From Tillus elongatus (taxonomy: Eukaryota; Arthropoda; Insecta; Coleoptera; Cleridae), in NCBI GenBank assembly GCA_964006375.1, contig OZ023262.1:199788778-199852777 (forward strand): a stretch of DNA of 64,000 bases. Direction: 5' to 3'. This document shows, in pieces, positions 48,408-62,204 of the stretch (position 1 is its first letter; each line of letters starts with the position of its first letter). The notes under the pieces are model-generated. The model had not been told where the DNA came from. It worked only from the letters and a program-made list of their open reading frames with translations, and ran no database searches. The position numbers and the translations under genes are program-made.

Positions 48408-48690
48408 TTAAACCATAAACTTAACTGAAATTACTGCCAAAGTATCAGAGAAAGGGCCTATTTGAAATACATTTTCAGGAATTATTTTAGCAAAATGAAG
48501 GAAAAGGGCGGTTGAAGCTGAAACGTAAGGGTTCGCAGAACACTCTTGCTGCGACATTTTCCATACATAACACGTATCTGTTTCAGGTTCTTTGCCTAAA
48601 TGTTGCCAATTTTGACGTTTCAAACCGCGACTTTGGTGTTTCGAGGAAAACACCTTTTTTTTCTCTAAATGCCTATAACTTTTTTGTCTT
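48408..48690 (-). CDS. R1 small ORF, copy d (open)
   Basis: Minus strand, open through FSSKHQSRGLKRQNWQHLGK, CYVWKMSQQECSANPYV and IPENVFQIGPFSD. It is the most diverged copy yet still lacks stops. Unknown function. Confidence 0.3.
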
Positions 48691-48938
48691 AAAACTTACG
48701 GACATAAATTTTGGTACATAGTTCACTCTTAATAATGCAAACACGCGTACCAAATTTGGTTGACCTTACTATGCAATTTCTGGAAGCATTTTTTTTTCCG
48801 AAAGAAAACACAAAATTTGACAGAAAAATCTGTGCCGATTTTCCAGGCTAACAAACTTATCCAAGCTAATTGCAAAAGGAAATTACGTTCCGAACTTGAT
48901 CAAAATTGACCTATTATTTTTTGAGTTATCGGTATGAT

Positions 48939-49047
<109 letters not shown>

Positions 49048-49173
49048 TAAACATGCAAAAATTGAACTGACCCTGGATATGGGTTTTAAGGGGCCTAGTC
49101 CGCGCTCATTTGAAGAAATTTTTTCAAAATTAAACAGTCGAGATTTCCTCATTAGTGGACTTTTAAACAAAAT

Positions 49174-49654
49174 TCACTAAAAAACATTATTAGAGTAACA
49201 ACATTTGGTGAATTATTTATCCACGAAACTGTACTTTTGACACTTGTACCTTATAGCATGATATAGGTACGAAAAACAATTCCCTTGGCTTTAGACAGTA
49301 GCAAGACTTTGTAGATCTACTTACAAAAGTTAATAATTATGTCTTGATACTCTAACTCAGATAATACTTTTTAATGACAGATTATTAAAATTCTCTTTTG
49401 TAGAACATTATCTGATACATACGATACCCTCAGGAAATAAAACAGTGTAGAACTCTTATAAAACTTGTACCGTCAGGACTGTTTGACACAAATTGCATTT
49501 TAATTGTTTTGATGAAAATAGTGGGAGTCTATACGGGGTATCCAAATTCTGATATAAAGATAATGGGTATGCAGTGGTAGCTCGTACACAAGGCGTAGTA
49601 TGCTAAAAGCATTATCGTAATAATTTAATGCAATCGATTTTAAGTACTTATTTG
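49174..49654. other. Unassigned DNA
   Basis: No gene or repeat recognised. Confidence 0.4.
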
Positions 49655-49729
49655 TGGTGGGACCTTGCAAAAATGTTTTCAGATGAGCGCGTACTACGAC
49701 CCCTAGATCCCACATCCGGGGTTAGTTTC

Positions 49730-49798
<69 letters not shown>

Positions 49799-49800
49799 TA
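49655..49800 (-). repeat. R1 3' segment with (TA)n
   Basis: GATGAGCGCGTACTACG and CCCACATCCGGGGTTAG, then (TA)n 49732-49796. Body missing; R7 follows. Confidence 0.75.
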
Positions 49801-49805
49801 TACAC

Positions 49806-50560
49806 ACTTATGGAATAAAATTCCTTATCCAGCAAAAAATTGTTTTTGTGGAAAACGCCGAGACACGTGAAGTTTAATTTGTCGAACATTATCTTATAAT
49901 AATAGTTAAAAAGTTAAACTGCCACTATTTTACCCCCCCCCCCCCCCACACACACTTTATACCTTTTTTATATATAGCAACCCTACATTTTTTTTATCAC
50001 AGTTCGATGGATCACATTTTTCTCAATGCGGAGATACTTCATATGCATGGTCCAATATTACAGTTTTCCATACAGGGTGGAAATTTAATACCGGAATATT
50101 AAAACTTAATAGTGTTAGTGTTATTTAATAAAAATTCGCTACCATAACGCACTTGCTGCATCCAGAACTTTTTATTTTTATTTATGTTTTTCGGATCCTC
50201 TAATATAATCTGAAAAATACAAACTAGTATCACTTGGTAGGCTAACAAATTTGTTGAAATAGTAGTTAAAAACATATGTATATACAGTTGGACCGCGGTT
50301 ACGGAATAAAATTCACGATTCAAAGAAAAATGTTTTTTATAAAAAACGCTTGGACACATCGACTTTTTTTTGGTTTTACACCTTGCAGTATTAGTTTGTA
50401 ATTATCACCCCTCACCATTTCATCCCCACCTCTTGTTGATATTTTTCTTCAAATAGCAATTTGATCATATTTTTCTCTGTTTGATGGTACCAAAAATTTG
50501 GGTCCAAAAGTCCTAGATCGGTACACAGGCTGGGAATTTAATGACTGGCAATAAAACTTA
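49806..50560 (+). repeat. R7 repeat, two direct copies
   Basis: Copies at about 49806-50110 and 50300-50560 share GGAATAAAATTC, a GTTTGATGG/GTTCGATGG block and end GGGAATTTAATG / GGAAATTTAATA with AAAACTTAA. Between them (50130-50168) is a reversed R1 5' core. A 15-base C run is at 49933-49947. No coding sequence. Confidence 0.6.
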
Positions 50561-50719
50561 AACCGTTTATTCTGAAATGCATAATTATTTTTTAAAATGA
50601 AACGTTTTTATTTCTTAAACATTTAAATTGAGCATGTCTTGAACATTACAATGTTAAAAGTGTTCGCAATTTTCTCACTGATAGCCAATTAATCTTGTGT
50701 AAAACTCGCCTCTGACTAT

Positions 50720-51560
50720 TAAAAACCTCCTATATGCTAATTTCCCTGGTTATTATTTTCTGTAAATCATTTAAATCCAAAGGTTTTGTTATGTACACTC
50801 CGTTTTTCGGATGTCGCCCCGAGAAGAAAAAGTGCAGAGGTATAAGATCTGGTGCTCTCGGAGGTCATTCTATGAAAGCTCTTCTTCCTATCCACTTTTA
50901 TAGAAAGCTTTCATTTAAATACTCCCATGCAGAAAGAGCATAGTGGGGTGATGCAACTATATGCTTCCATTCGGAGGATTGCGATCAAGCATTGGGAAAT
51001 AACTTTACTAAGGCTGGAATGACTTGGTCCCTTAGCATTTCCAATAATCTTTCTCCGTTAAGGTTTTCAAAGACAATAGGTCCAATCACATGGGCTTATA
51101 AGAAGTAACAACCCCAATTGGCGTTGTGCTCTTCACAGTATCTGCACTTTTGTCGATTTACCTCGTTATTTAAAACAAATGTTGCTTCATCGGAAAATTA
51201 ATTTCTGCGGAAGAAATGATATTCGTATTTAGCATATCAAACATCTGCTCGCAAAATTGTAATCTTCTATCCTAATCACCGCCAATCAGTTTGTGTAAGT
51301 GTTATAGTTTATATTTATGCATTTTCGCTGTTATTAACGGTTTTAAAACAGTGAAATGACCTATACCATTTTCCGTACCACCTGACCCGTCGAAGATGGT
51401 GGATTTTCTTGGAAAGCCAATAAAACATCTTTTCGCGTAAGCGGGCTTCCCGCACAATGGAGTAACGTGTCGAACTTCGCGAAACTGGGATCGACATTTG
51501 TCTCCGTAACCAACCATCAGTGATATTTCAGTTCGAAGTGTTTCAGTCAAATAACGAATT
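50720..51560 (-). pseudogene. Mariner-like transposase
   Basis: Minus strand: N-terminal EISLMVGYGDKCRSQ (51520), broken HTH region, DRRLQFCEQMFDML-type linker near 51240, FSDEATFVLNNEVNRQK (first Asp and Glu intact, about 51200), VIGPIVFENLNGERLLEML, then HYALSAWEYLNESF, WIGRRAFIE, PPRAPDLIPLHFFFSGRHPK (the Asp before FF is His) and KNGVYITKPLDLND. Stops and shifts throughout. Confidence 0.85.
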
Positions 51561-51964
51561 TTTGCCAAACTTAAGGCCAAATAGATTGACACCTAACTGA
51601 CAATTGTTTTAACACTAACGTTCACAGCTGACTGAGTGAAGGTAAAATACTCACAAATTATTTTTGAACCTGCAAGAACTGATCAACATCAGTGAAGAAG
51701 ATAACAGGTTTCAAATAAACCAATTATTTGGCCCTCCATGCAATGTATTTTGGTAGGTGATAACAGAACCAAAATTATTATTATTATTATTATCATTATT
51801 ATTATAGCACCCATTTAATGCTATTAACTGAAATTTAAAAAAAATAGAAGTTTCGTGTACAAGTCAACCCATTATGCAAGAAACAATCTCTATTACTTCC
51901 ACATGGTCAATCCATGTGGAAGTATGGCATCGGCGACAAAAATAACTAAAATTTTTTTCGCTTA
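51561..51964. other. Unassigned DNA with an (ATT)n tract
   Basis: (TTA)n microsatellite at 51774-51805. No gene recognised. Confidence 0.4.
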
Positions 51965-52335
51965 AACGTCGTTAAAAGTGCCAAAACATATAGACAACAT
52001 GATTTGGGAATGAAAATTTTGTGTCTCTGTCGGTCTCTCTGTTTGTAGCCACGATAACTTTGGAACGAAGTGAGATATCGTCTTCAAATTTGGTATACAG
52101 TTAGCACCCGACAAACGAACTGTTTGGATTCTTTTTGGGTAAAATGGCTCTAAGGGTAGGGGATGCATTGGGGGGGGGGGGGGGGGGGTTGATTTGGTAA
52201 AAATTAATATTTCTTAGTTAAAACTCGAGTAATATAACGTTTTAGGGTTTGTTTATTAGAAAACTTTCAATTTCATCAAACATGTGGTATTCTGCGCTGA
52301 AATTAGATTAGGGGTTGAATGCGTGGTGACGAAAT
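51965..52335 (-). repeat. R4 repeat, copy 2
   Basis: Minus-strand counterpart of 42935-43400: AACACACAATTTTC side, GTTTGTCGGGTGCTAACTG, then a run of 19 G (52170-52188, plus strand) at a position where the sister copies have only a GGGGTG. Confidence 0.78.
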
Positions 52336-52745
52336 ATCGGTGACAGAAATTTTTTTTTTGCCAAGTGAAAAGTCTCCAAACATATAGAACACTTGATTGT
52401 GGGATAAACATTTTTTTAAATTTCTCGGTCTATCGGTCAGTCGGTCTGTCGGCCGGTACGACTGTCTGTCGCAATAACTTTAGAATGAATTGAGATATAT
52501 TCTTCAAATATGGTATCCATTTAGCACCCGACAAAGGAATGCTTCTAATTGTTTTTGGATAAGATCGCTTCAAGGTGTATGGGATAAACGAGGGGTGATT
52601 TTGTGAACATTGGAATTTTTTCGTTAAAAATCGAGTAATAAAGCATATCAGAAGTTTATGGATACAGGAATCCGACAATTTTTTTTTATGGTCAAGTCAT
52701 GGACCCTAAGTTCATTTCACGAGAATGATTTTTCTAAGGAGAGTA
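52336..52745 (-). repeat. R4 repeat, copy 3, tandem with copy 2
   Basis: Same orientation and order: TTGCCAAGTGAAAAG end, GTCTGTCGGCCGGTACG tract, AGCACCCGACAAAGGAAT, AGATCGCTTCAAGG. Confidence 0.78.
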
Positions 52746-53064
52746 GATTATCACAGCTATGTGGAAGTTATGATTCAAAACTATTTTTTGTTGATTTCTA
52801 ATTAGGAGCTGAAAATGTGCAAATGGTATTAAAGCCGCAGCCATGTACAGTTCATACACACACACATACACACACGCATCCGTAAAAATGATAGAGTTGT
52901 TATTTGAAAAAAAGTAAACAAGGGGTGGGAGTGAAACGGTGACGGGTGAAAACTACGAACTAATACTAGAAGGTGTGAAACAAAAAAAATGTAGTTGACT
53001 TCTCCGAGCGTTTTTTATAAAAAAAGGTTTCTCTTCGAATTATGAATTCTATTACAACACTGGG

Positions 53065-53111
<47 letters not shown>

Positions 53112-53335
53112 ATCTCTCTCTCTCTCTATTTCTGTTCTCTCTGTGTGTGTACTTCCGTGCGTGAATGTGTGTGTAAATCAAATTTAACTGCTAGCATACA
53201 AATCTTACAATAAAAAATATACAATGTATATGTTACAGATAAATTTTCAAATTGAATAATTTTGTCAACACAGAAGTACGTGCGGAAATTTGTCAATATT
53301 CGATGCATGAAGGCAATGCTGCCATAAGTTTTATT
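52746..53335. other. Unassigned DNA with (CA)n and (CT)n tracts
   Basis: ACACACA runs at 52855-52875 and a (TC)n microsatellite at 53066-53128. No gene recognised. Confidence 0.5.
53066..53128. repeat. (CT)n microsatellite
   Basis: About 60 bp, with two T-run interruptions near the end. Confidence 0.95.
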
Positions 53336-53417
53336 TATTTGAACTCGTATAAATAAAAAAAGCAAGTTCTCACAGCCATTTTCGTTTTATATCTGATAGT
53401 GTACTCAAAAATTTTCT

Positions 53418-53450
53418 ACAACGTTTCGTCTCCTTTGGGACATCATCTTC
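53418..53450 (-). ncRNA. Hammerhead-like hairpin, left arm
   Basis: Minus strand: AAGATGA (C3 and U4 changed), T, stem II GTCcC/GgAGAC-like with loop AAA, CGAAA, palindrome ACGT, T. Degenerate. Confidence 0.45.
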
Positions 53451-53654
53451 TTTGTTACTTCTTAAAAGCGTCATGTTGGATTTTGACATCATAGGATTCC
53501 TCTGTTCTTTTATGAATTCAACCATGTATAACCACAACATGAGAAATAATTTTTAACAATTGGATTTAACTGTCGAACAGTGCAAAATCCCCTTAACTTG
53601 TCTCTTGGCGTTGGCTGTGGAATTTCAAAATGTCAAAAAATATTCGGTGATAAC

Positions 53655-53870
53655 ATTGTAATACACTAAGTGAAGATCGGAACCTGTGATGAGCACTGAT
53701 GAGTACACTTGGAGAACACAAATCGCCACAACACATCTTTTTAAAGGCCTGACTATCGCTTCACTAACAAAGTGAACATCATCAGAGGATCAAAAATTGA
53801 GATTTTTTTTCAGGTCTTTAAAAATATGTGTTGTGGTGATTTAGGTTCTTCAAGTGTACTTAAAATTGTA
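53655..53870. mobile_element. Nested inverted terminus of the 44110-45430 family
   Basis: CCTGTGATGAGCACTGATGA and GTACACTTGGAGAACAC on the left, their reverse (GTTCTTCAAGTGTAC) on the right. A minus-strand hairpin at 53750-53786 has CTGATGA, an extra T and stem TTCACT/AGTGAA, but GCGA instead of GAAA. Confidence 0.7.
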
Positions 53871-54489
53871 CTAGTAAGATGACGTTCAATAATGAAGAGA
53901 CGCATGCTATGTATGTATTTTTATGCATAAAATCCAAATACGCGGGCACGAGATATTTATGTATATATTTGTAACGACAACACGCACTTAGTACTATGCT
54001 CAACAGCTTGATAAACATTTAGCTGAGCTTACATGGTCTACCCAGCTTTGCACCGATTATGGGAACAGAAACTTAAACAATAACCAACGTAATAACATTT
54101 TGGTATAGGTAAATTTAAGGTGAGTTTTTGTAAATAAAATAATGTTGCCTTCTTATTTACTTTTTAGGTCAATAACGATCCTTCAATTTTCTCTAGGTTT
54201 GAGTATACCGCAGACATGAGTTTGGAGAATATTACGTGAACATAATTACAAACCCTATAAAATTCACGTCAGTCAACCTTATTGAACTGCATCTTATTAT
54301 TACAATGTTATAACCGATGACAAATATTTTTGACGTTTTGAAATTCCACAGCCAACCTCAAGAGAAAAATTAAGGTCATTTTGCATTGTTTGACAGTTAC
54401 GTTTAATTCCTAAAAATTATTTCATAACATGTTATACATTGTCGAATTTAGAAAATACAATATAGCTTTCATAATAAATAAGAAAGTTA

Positions 54490-54517
54490 CTGATGTCCCA
54501 AAGAAGACGAAACGTTG
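54490..54517 (+). ncRNA. Hammerhead-like hairpin, right arm
   Basis: CTGATG, stem II GTCcC/GaaGAC-like, CGAAA, palindrome ACGT then T. A9 and the extra base are missing. Counterpart of 53418-53450. Confidence 0.45.
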
Positions 54518-54794
54518 AATAAAAATTTTGAGTCACTATCAGATAGAAAACGGAAAATGGCTGCGAGAATGTGTTTTTTGTTTCTTTATACGAGTCCAAA
54601 TAAATAAGATAGAGGCGAAAACTGAAAATTGCTATTTTCAGTTTTTTACAATTTCTTAAACTAAAGTTGGTTTTATCTGCGGCATATTAAAAAGCACAAA
54701 CTTTAGCAACTTCGCCGAATGTATACATACCCTCTATCTTTGATAGTGAGACTCGAATTTGAATCACCCTTATTATTTAAAATAAACAAAATAC

Positions 54795-54798
<4 letters not shown>

Positions 54799-54881
<83 letters not shown>
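54799..54881. repeat. (TA)n microsatellite
   Basis: About 82 bp of TA. The right flank (GAGCGATAACCTAAAATATAG) is a distant R1/R2-like body; the left is unrelated. Confidence 0.95.
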
Positions 54882-54884
<3 letters not shown>

Positions 54885-55635
54885 TCCGAGCGATAACCTA
54901 AAATATAGTCAACTGATTTGAACGAAACTTGTCACATATCTTCATTTAGTTAAGACCGCGGACGAGTTCGTAAATCATTTATAACGGAGATTTTTTCACC
55001 CAAAAATATAAAAAAATATTTTTGAGTACGCTTTAATTTTGAAAGTATTATAATGAGTAGAATGCGACTTTACATGCAGCTTGAAATGATGCAAATAAAC
55101 CTCTGTCGTGAATTTAAAGTAATTTGGTTTACAAAATTTTGAGTTTTTTTCAAATTAAAAATAAAATCTGAAAGAGATAAATTGAGGCGACTTAAGTTGG
55201 TAAAACTCAATGCCTGACATAAACGGAGTAGTCAGCTGCAATGCGTAGATTGATACATATGACAGGAGCAAACAATATAAATAACAAGTGAAACATACTA
55301 TCCGAACTAGGGTTGGCGAAATCTTGGCCACTAAAATCCCGAAACCGTTGTCAACAGCTTGTCAATGCGCGAAACGCCAAAATGAAAGTAACTTCATCCA
55401 GTCCGCTCTCGCACGACGGCAGAATGACAGTGGTATGAAATTAAAAATGATGTGATTGTAAAAGTAATTGTTTTTCAAGTGGGAGATTCAATACATTTTT
55501 AAAATACACTATAGTTGTAGCTTGATGAACGGCCAAAATTAAATTACCAAACTGAAAATATAGGATCTAGTGAAAATATCAATGGTTTACCTATACACTA
55601 AGGATATAACATCGCGCGAACAAACATTTATTAGG
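54882..55635. other. Distant R1/R2-like flank, then unassigned DNA
   Basis: 54882-55030 has the R1-style order (GATAACCT..., GACGAGTTCG...). The remainder, including a GC-richer patch at 55300-55440, shows no recognisable gene. Confidence 0.4.
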
Positions 55636-55639
55636 TAGT

Positions 55640-55710
55640 CTGGTTAGCCGAGCGGTAATGGGTAACAGATACGCTGCTCGAACGCGGACAGCCAGGGTTC
55701 TTGATCCAGT
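55640..55710 (+). mobile_element. tRNA-like head of a second SINE type
   Basis: Box A-like TGGTTAGCCGAGCGGTAA and box B-like GGTTCTTGATCCA at tRNA spacing. No acceptor stem or cloverleaf closes and no CCA-side pairing is seen, so this is a tRNA-derived element rather than a tRNA gene. Different from the SINE at 7390. Confidence 0.45.
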
Positions 55711-56635
55711 TCTTTCTCGAGCAATCCATCTAACATCTTTTATTTTGTTTCACTTTAATATTTTATAGAAACCATAGTTTCCAGATTTCATACGTTTCGA
55801 CCTAGTTTTCAGTTTTCTTTAAGACGCCTGGATAACTTTGCCACCTTTGAATCTAAAATTATAATTTTTAGCAGATATTTTTTCATTGCTGATATTAGTG
55901 AATTTTTATTAAGTAAATTTACTAACAGAGAATTGGTTTTTAAAAACATTTTTTGTCGGAAAAACCAATTCGGTTAGGTTGACTAAAACAAAATGATCCA
56001 GGCGATTAAAAAGGAAAAATACCTGCCACGTTCATAATTTGGCAGATACTTTCCCATTCAGAGTACCTATATACACCAAATCATTGTTGAACACAAGATT
56101 AAAATATGTCTTGATGGCAGAAAGACATCGATGGCAACACTTTCAAAAAAATTCTTAAAAACTCTCTAAAACCGATCATAAAGGTCTGTTTAAATTGAAA
56201 GTATTAATGTTAGTAATATGCTGTACTAATAGTGTAAAATTCTTATGGAAATTCAGTACTATAACGCACTTGTGTCCCGAAATTGTTGTCTTCAGAAACT
56301 TGAAAATGATATTAGTTGGCTTTGATTTCTCATTGTTTTGATAATAAGAAACAAGCGGATAATCTGTTGTTCCAAGATTTTATTTCTTAGGGCAATAGTA
56401 AACATCGAATAAACGGCACCATGTTTATGAAGGGCTGGCATCTACAATATTTACATGGGTTTAGTTTTAAATACAGGTGTAAAAACTTTTTCTCTGGCTT
56501 TACAAGTGCTTGTTGGCCTTGCTGCATCCGATTTCGCCTTGTACTGCATCACCAAGCAGAAGAAAAAGCTGCAGACCAGGAAACTAACACAGTAAGAGAA
56601 TAAGTCGCTACATTTGTATTTACTAAAAAATGTTC
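55711..56635. other. R2 fragment and unassigned DNA
   Basis: 55940-56055 matches R2 (CCAATTCGGTTAGGTTGAC, palindrome TACCTGCCAC...TTTGGCAG). A reversed R1/R2 core (CTATAACGCACTTGTGTCCC) is at 56255-56282. The rest, including a frame at 56421-56603, is unassigned. Confidence 0.5.
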
Positions 56636-58708
<2,073 letters not shown>

Positions 58709-59404
58709 GCGTTTAGTTGTGTTTGCCTTTACACTTAATAACATTCGCAATTAACACTGCAAAACTTAGGTAGTTTCACATTACTAGGATTATTTTGTTA
58801 AGTGAAAGTAAAATAAAAAACCTCATAGGTAGAATTAAATGATGTGAGGGCTACGCTTGCAGAAAATAGCAACAAAAAGTTTCGAGTTAAGAAATGACAG
58901 ATCATTAAGCGATTTAAATGCCAAACGTTATATAAACTGTTCCATCATCCGTGACGGTCCGCCACTGGGACATTTTACTTATAAACAGTTTTTCATATAC
59001 GCCTGAAATAAAATAATAGATAACTGTATAATTACATATGCAAGAGAGAAAAGCAAGGAAGAAAGGTTTTGTTGAATGTAATGCTTCGGGCAGTGACCAC
59101 AGACCCTAATTAGCTAATTATATGTATATCATTTACGTATAAGCCTTAGCGCACACTGACATGGTGTAGTGGTTTTTTAGAGACAGAGGGATCGCCGAGC
59201 AGGGCGCAGTAATGGGCCAACTGACGTCCGGGCGCCCCAGCAGCTGTCCGTCACACATACAGCCACACACACACAAATATCCACACATACATAGATACAC
59301 ATATACCGTACCTCTGATTAGGACACCGGTCATTTATCTCACAAGCAGACAACTGTAATTAGTTTTGGCATTTTCCACTTTATGTGCTGTTGAAACGGCT
59401 TAGA
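58709..59404. other. Unassigned DNA, GC-richer towards 59150-59300
   Basis: No gene recognised. The patch GATCGCCGAGCAGGGCGCAG (59191) is unusually GC-rich for this window. Confidence 0.4.
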
Positions 59405-59668
59405 TTACTGCTCTAGGTTTGATGAGTGCTTTAGAATAGCTGTTACAAATTTATCAAGAGATGCAGGAGTTGTAACGCAGAATTTGTCTTCATATGTTTT
59501 TGTAACACGTAGTGTAAATTTTTTGTCGACATTATCATCGCAGTCTAAAGGCGATGTCGCCCTGCCGTCACAACCATGGATCTGTGTGTCCAGCAACTTT
59601 TTCATGTCGTTGCAGCTTCCACACGTTATAAATTGGGTCAAGATATTTTCTTGGCCTACTTATGCAAT
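59405..59668 (-). CDS. Possible coding fragment, unknown
   Basis: Minus-strand open frame of about 85 codons ending in TAA, with higher GC than its surroundings. Key words: FITCGSCNDMKKLLDTQIHG, DDNVDKKFTLRVTKTYEDKF, SLDKFVTAILKHSS. No known domain, and no clear start or splice site. It could be a terminal exon of a host gene or part of an unrecognised element. Confidence 0.25.
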
Positions 59669-59799
59669 TTTTTCGCAAGTGTGTGTCCTTGAAATAATGT
59701 CAGAACTTTAATGTCTGATAATATACCTGATTTTGTAACCTGAACTTGCCGTAGACTTGTAGGAAAGACATGAGGGCCGAATCCCAGGATGATATATGC

Positions 59800-60960
59800 A
59801 ATATGCCTGGCTTGGTATAACGGAAGCTATAGTATCATGTGCTATATAGCAAAAGCAATGCTTGATCTTACTCCACTGCAGACATGCCTGAAGAGGGAAG
59901 CAGCACTGAGTACTTAGAGACCACTTCAAGCATACAAATTCAAAACAGAAGACTTGGTGGACCACTTGAAGATGCTGTAGTCACTTTCCAAACCAACAAA
60001 TCAAATGCCAGCTAAGTGGGACTTCATAGTCTCATTTAACTTGGTCATACGCAACCGCCAAGTATGGAACGAAGACAATGAAATACTGACAAACAACTGA
60101 ACTGTGTGGTATACAGACGGATCTAAACAAATGCAGGGAGCAGAACTGGGAGTAAGATGACCTAACTTCAGATTCTCCAAGTCCCTAGGAAAAACTTTCA
60201 ACATCTTCCACGCAGAGATTCTTGCTATAAATCTCTGTGTACAGGAGTGCATAGAAAGAATACTTAGAAATAAAGAGATTTACATCCTCTCAGATAGCCG
60301 GACAGTACTTATGACTTTGAAAACTTTTAAATCCGAGTTCAAGCTGACCTGTAACTGCAAAAAAATCTTGAAGCAACTTTTGACCAACAACAAAGTAACT
60401 TTGATATGGGTAGCAAGCCATCGAGTCATTGAAGAAAATAAGGAAACAGATAGCCTTACAAAAAGGGCCGACCATTCTATGGTGCACATCCCTATTGTGG
60501 ATTAACAAAAAGTCATGTAAGTAATGAACCTCATACTTGGGAGAAAAACCAGTTGCTGTCATACTGTAGGAAAACGTCTGGATTAAGGCAGGCAAAACGA
60601 TTCATTACCATAACAACATAGATGTCTGATGTGTTTCTTGTATTAAACAGGAACGACTTGAGAATAATCACAGGACTTTTCACAAGGCACTGCCCAGCAA
60701 GGTATCATCTTACGAAGATGGGTAGGGCGGACAGTAAAATATGAACTGACGAAGCAGTAATAACATGCATTTGCCAAGCGACTGCATGGATCAGTTCCGG
60801 AAAAAGCTTAAATACTTAGTAGAGGTGACCTCAACACCCCAAGAAATATGTTAAATAGCCCCCAAAAAGGTAGTAGACCACATAAAAAGTTTTATCTTTT
60901 TGAGAAACATTTCGACAAAAGAGTAATCTACAAAAGGTCCATTGGGGTCGCAGCGCCGAG
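59800..60960 (+). pseudogene. Non-LTR retrotransposon: RNase H and C-terminal region
   Basis: Plus strand: LTPLQTCLKREAALSTYRLL (the stretch between RT and RNase H), VWYTDGSKQMQGAELGVR (first RNase H Asp), HAEILAINLCVQECIERIL (Glu), ILSDSRTVLMTLKTF (Asp), VTLIWVASHRVIEENKETD (His region), then after stops VLNRNDLRIITGLFTRHCPA, the C-terminal region of I/Jockey-type elements. 3' untranslated text follows 60840. RT and endonuclease missing; several stops. Confidence 0.85.
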
Positions 60961-61034
60961 AGGCCAAAGGCCTATACGACTCATTAAACGCTCTACAATC
61001 TACAACGACCGATTTTGACAACCATGATTCTTTT

Positions 61035-61285
61035 GTAAATCACTTGGACGAGCTCATTACCTAGCCAAATCAGACCAGTTTATCTCAAAAAATACGTTGC
61101 TCTACTAAAAAAAAAAAAAAACATTTCCGGAACTAATAAAGCGGTTTTGATCAAATTTGGTACATATGTGGCTCTAACAGAAAGCTATGCACACACCAAA
61201 CCTAAAGATACAATATTAAAAGAAAACTAAGTTATTAGGTTTTGAAATAAATTTGTTACCATAACGCACACACTGCTTTTGGCCT
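61035..61285 (-). repeat. R1 body to 5' core fragment
   Basis: GAACTAATAAAGCGGTTTTG and TCAAATTTGGTACATATG, ending TTACCATAACGCACACACTG. A 15-base A run is at 61108-61122. Confidence 0.65.
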
Positions 61286-62200
61286 TTTTATAAACAATAT
61301 TTTACATGGTTGACAATGACAGTGAATTAGATTCTCTAAAAAATCGAGTCGGTAGATCTTGACCAATCATAAGGCAAGATTAAAATGTTTATTTTGTCAA
61401 AATTAAATATCACAATTGGCGACTTTTAAACAAATATTCTGGAGCAGATAAAGCTTGCGAAGAACAAATGTTGCGTGAAATATGTTTTTCAGTGTCTTAA
61501 AATTCGGTTTTAATATCTAGGTACTATTCTACATTGAATTAAAATGTGTGCAGAAAATATATCTGAAATAGATCCTTCTCGCGTCTTACAATTTAAAATA
61601 TAAAACAAATACGGATTCTGGAGAACATAATATTCAGGGAGATGTGTTTCATAAGTTCTTATATTTAATATGTCCAAATTCTTACCTCATTTCTTTCGTC
61701 TAAAGTGATAATGAATTTTAAGTAGATGTTTTTCCCGCATGGAAAGATACAACATTTTATCAGTTTAAAAAGTCCCTACGCAGCAATCGCGTAATGGTAG
61801 CTTATATTTATTAAGATTATTGTTTTCAAAACAACATTTTTAGTTAAATAGCAAATAAATATTGAAAAAAGTCTGGATGCAGCGAGTTGGTATAGAGGCA
61901 AATTTTTATTATAAATGACCTGACAGATGTTGTCCTGTCCAAATTTAAATGTCAAACGACATTTACGAAATAAATCATAGATTATTATTCACCGAATTTT
62001 CCAATTTTCCGGGCTACCTTTCCAATTTTTCTATCCCTAAAGCCTTACTCGGACTGTTACGAACATTTAAAAAATAAAATTAGCCAAATCGGGCCAGCCG
62101 TTCTAAAGTGATGCGCTTACCAACGAGCAGCATTTAATTTTATATATGATGCTTTAGTAGTAGTTTTAGTTATGGAGTTCATGGTTTAGTTGCCTACTAG
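61286..62200. other. Decayed R1 pieces and unassigned DNA
   Basis: R1-like words at 61770-61800 (CGCAGCAATCGCGTAATGG), 61868-61895 and 62148-62188 (GATGCTTTAGTAGTAGTTTT). No gene recognised. Confidence 0.45.
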
Positions 62201-62204
62201 TGGG

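Larger units (their letters stand above)
53336..54605. mobile_element. Inverted PLE-type termini (arms ~300 bp) with nested terminus
   Basis: Left arm 53336-53650 and right arm 54300-54605 are imperfect inverted copies: AACTCGTATAAATA/TACGAGTCCAAATA outside, GCCATTTTCGTTTTATATC, the hammerhead-like hairpins, and an inner GGCTGTGGAATTTCAAAA block. The centre holds a second small inverted pair (53700-53870) of the terminal family found at 44110-45430. No RT sequence remains. Confidence 0.8.

Noticed and set aside
55640..55710. A functional tRNA gene (Ser/Leu-like head)
   Set aside because: Box A and a poor box B are present, but acceptor and T arms do not pair and the expected 3' end is missing. 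Kept as a tRNA-derived element.
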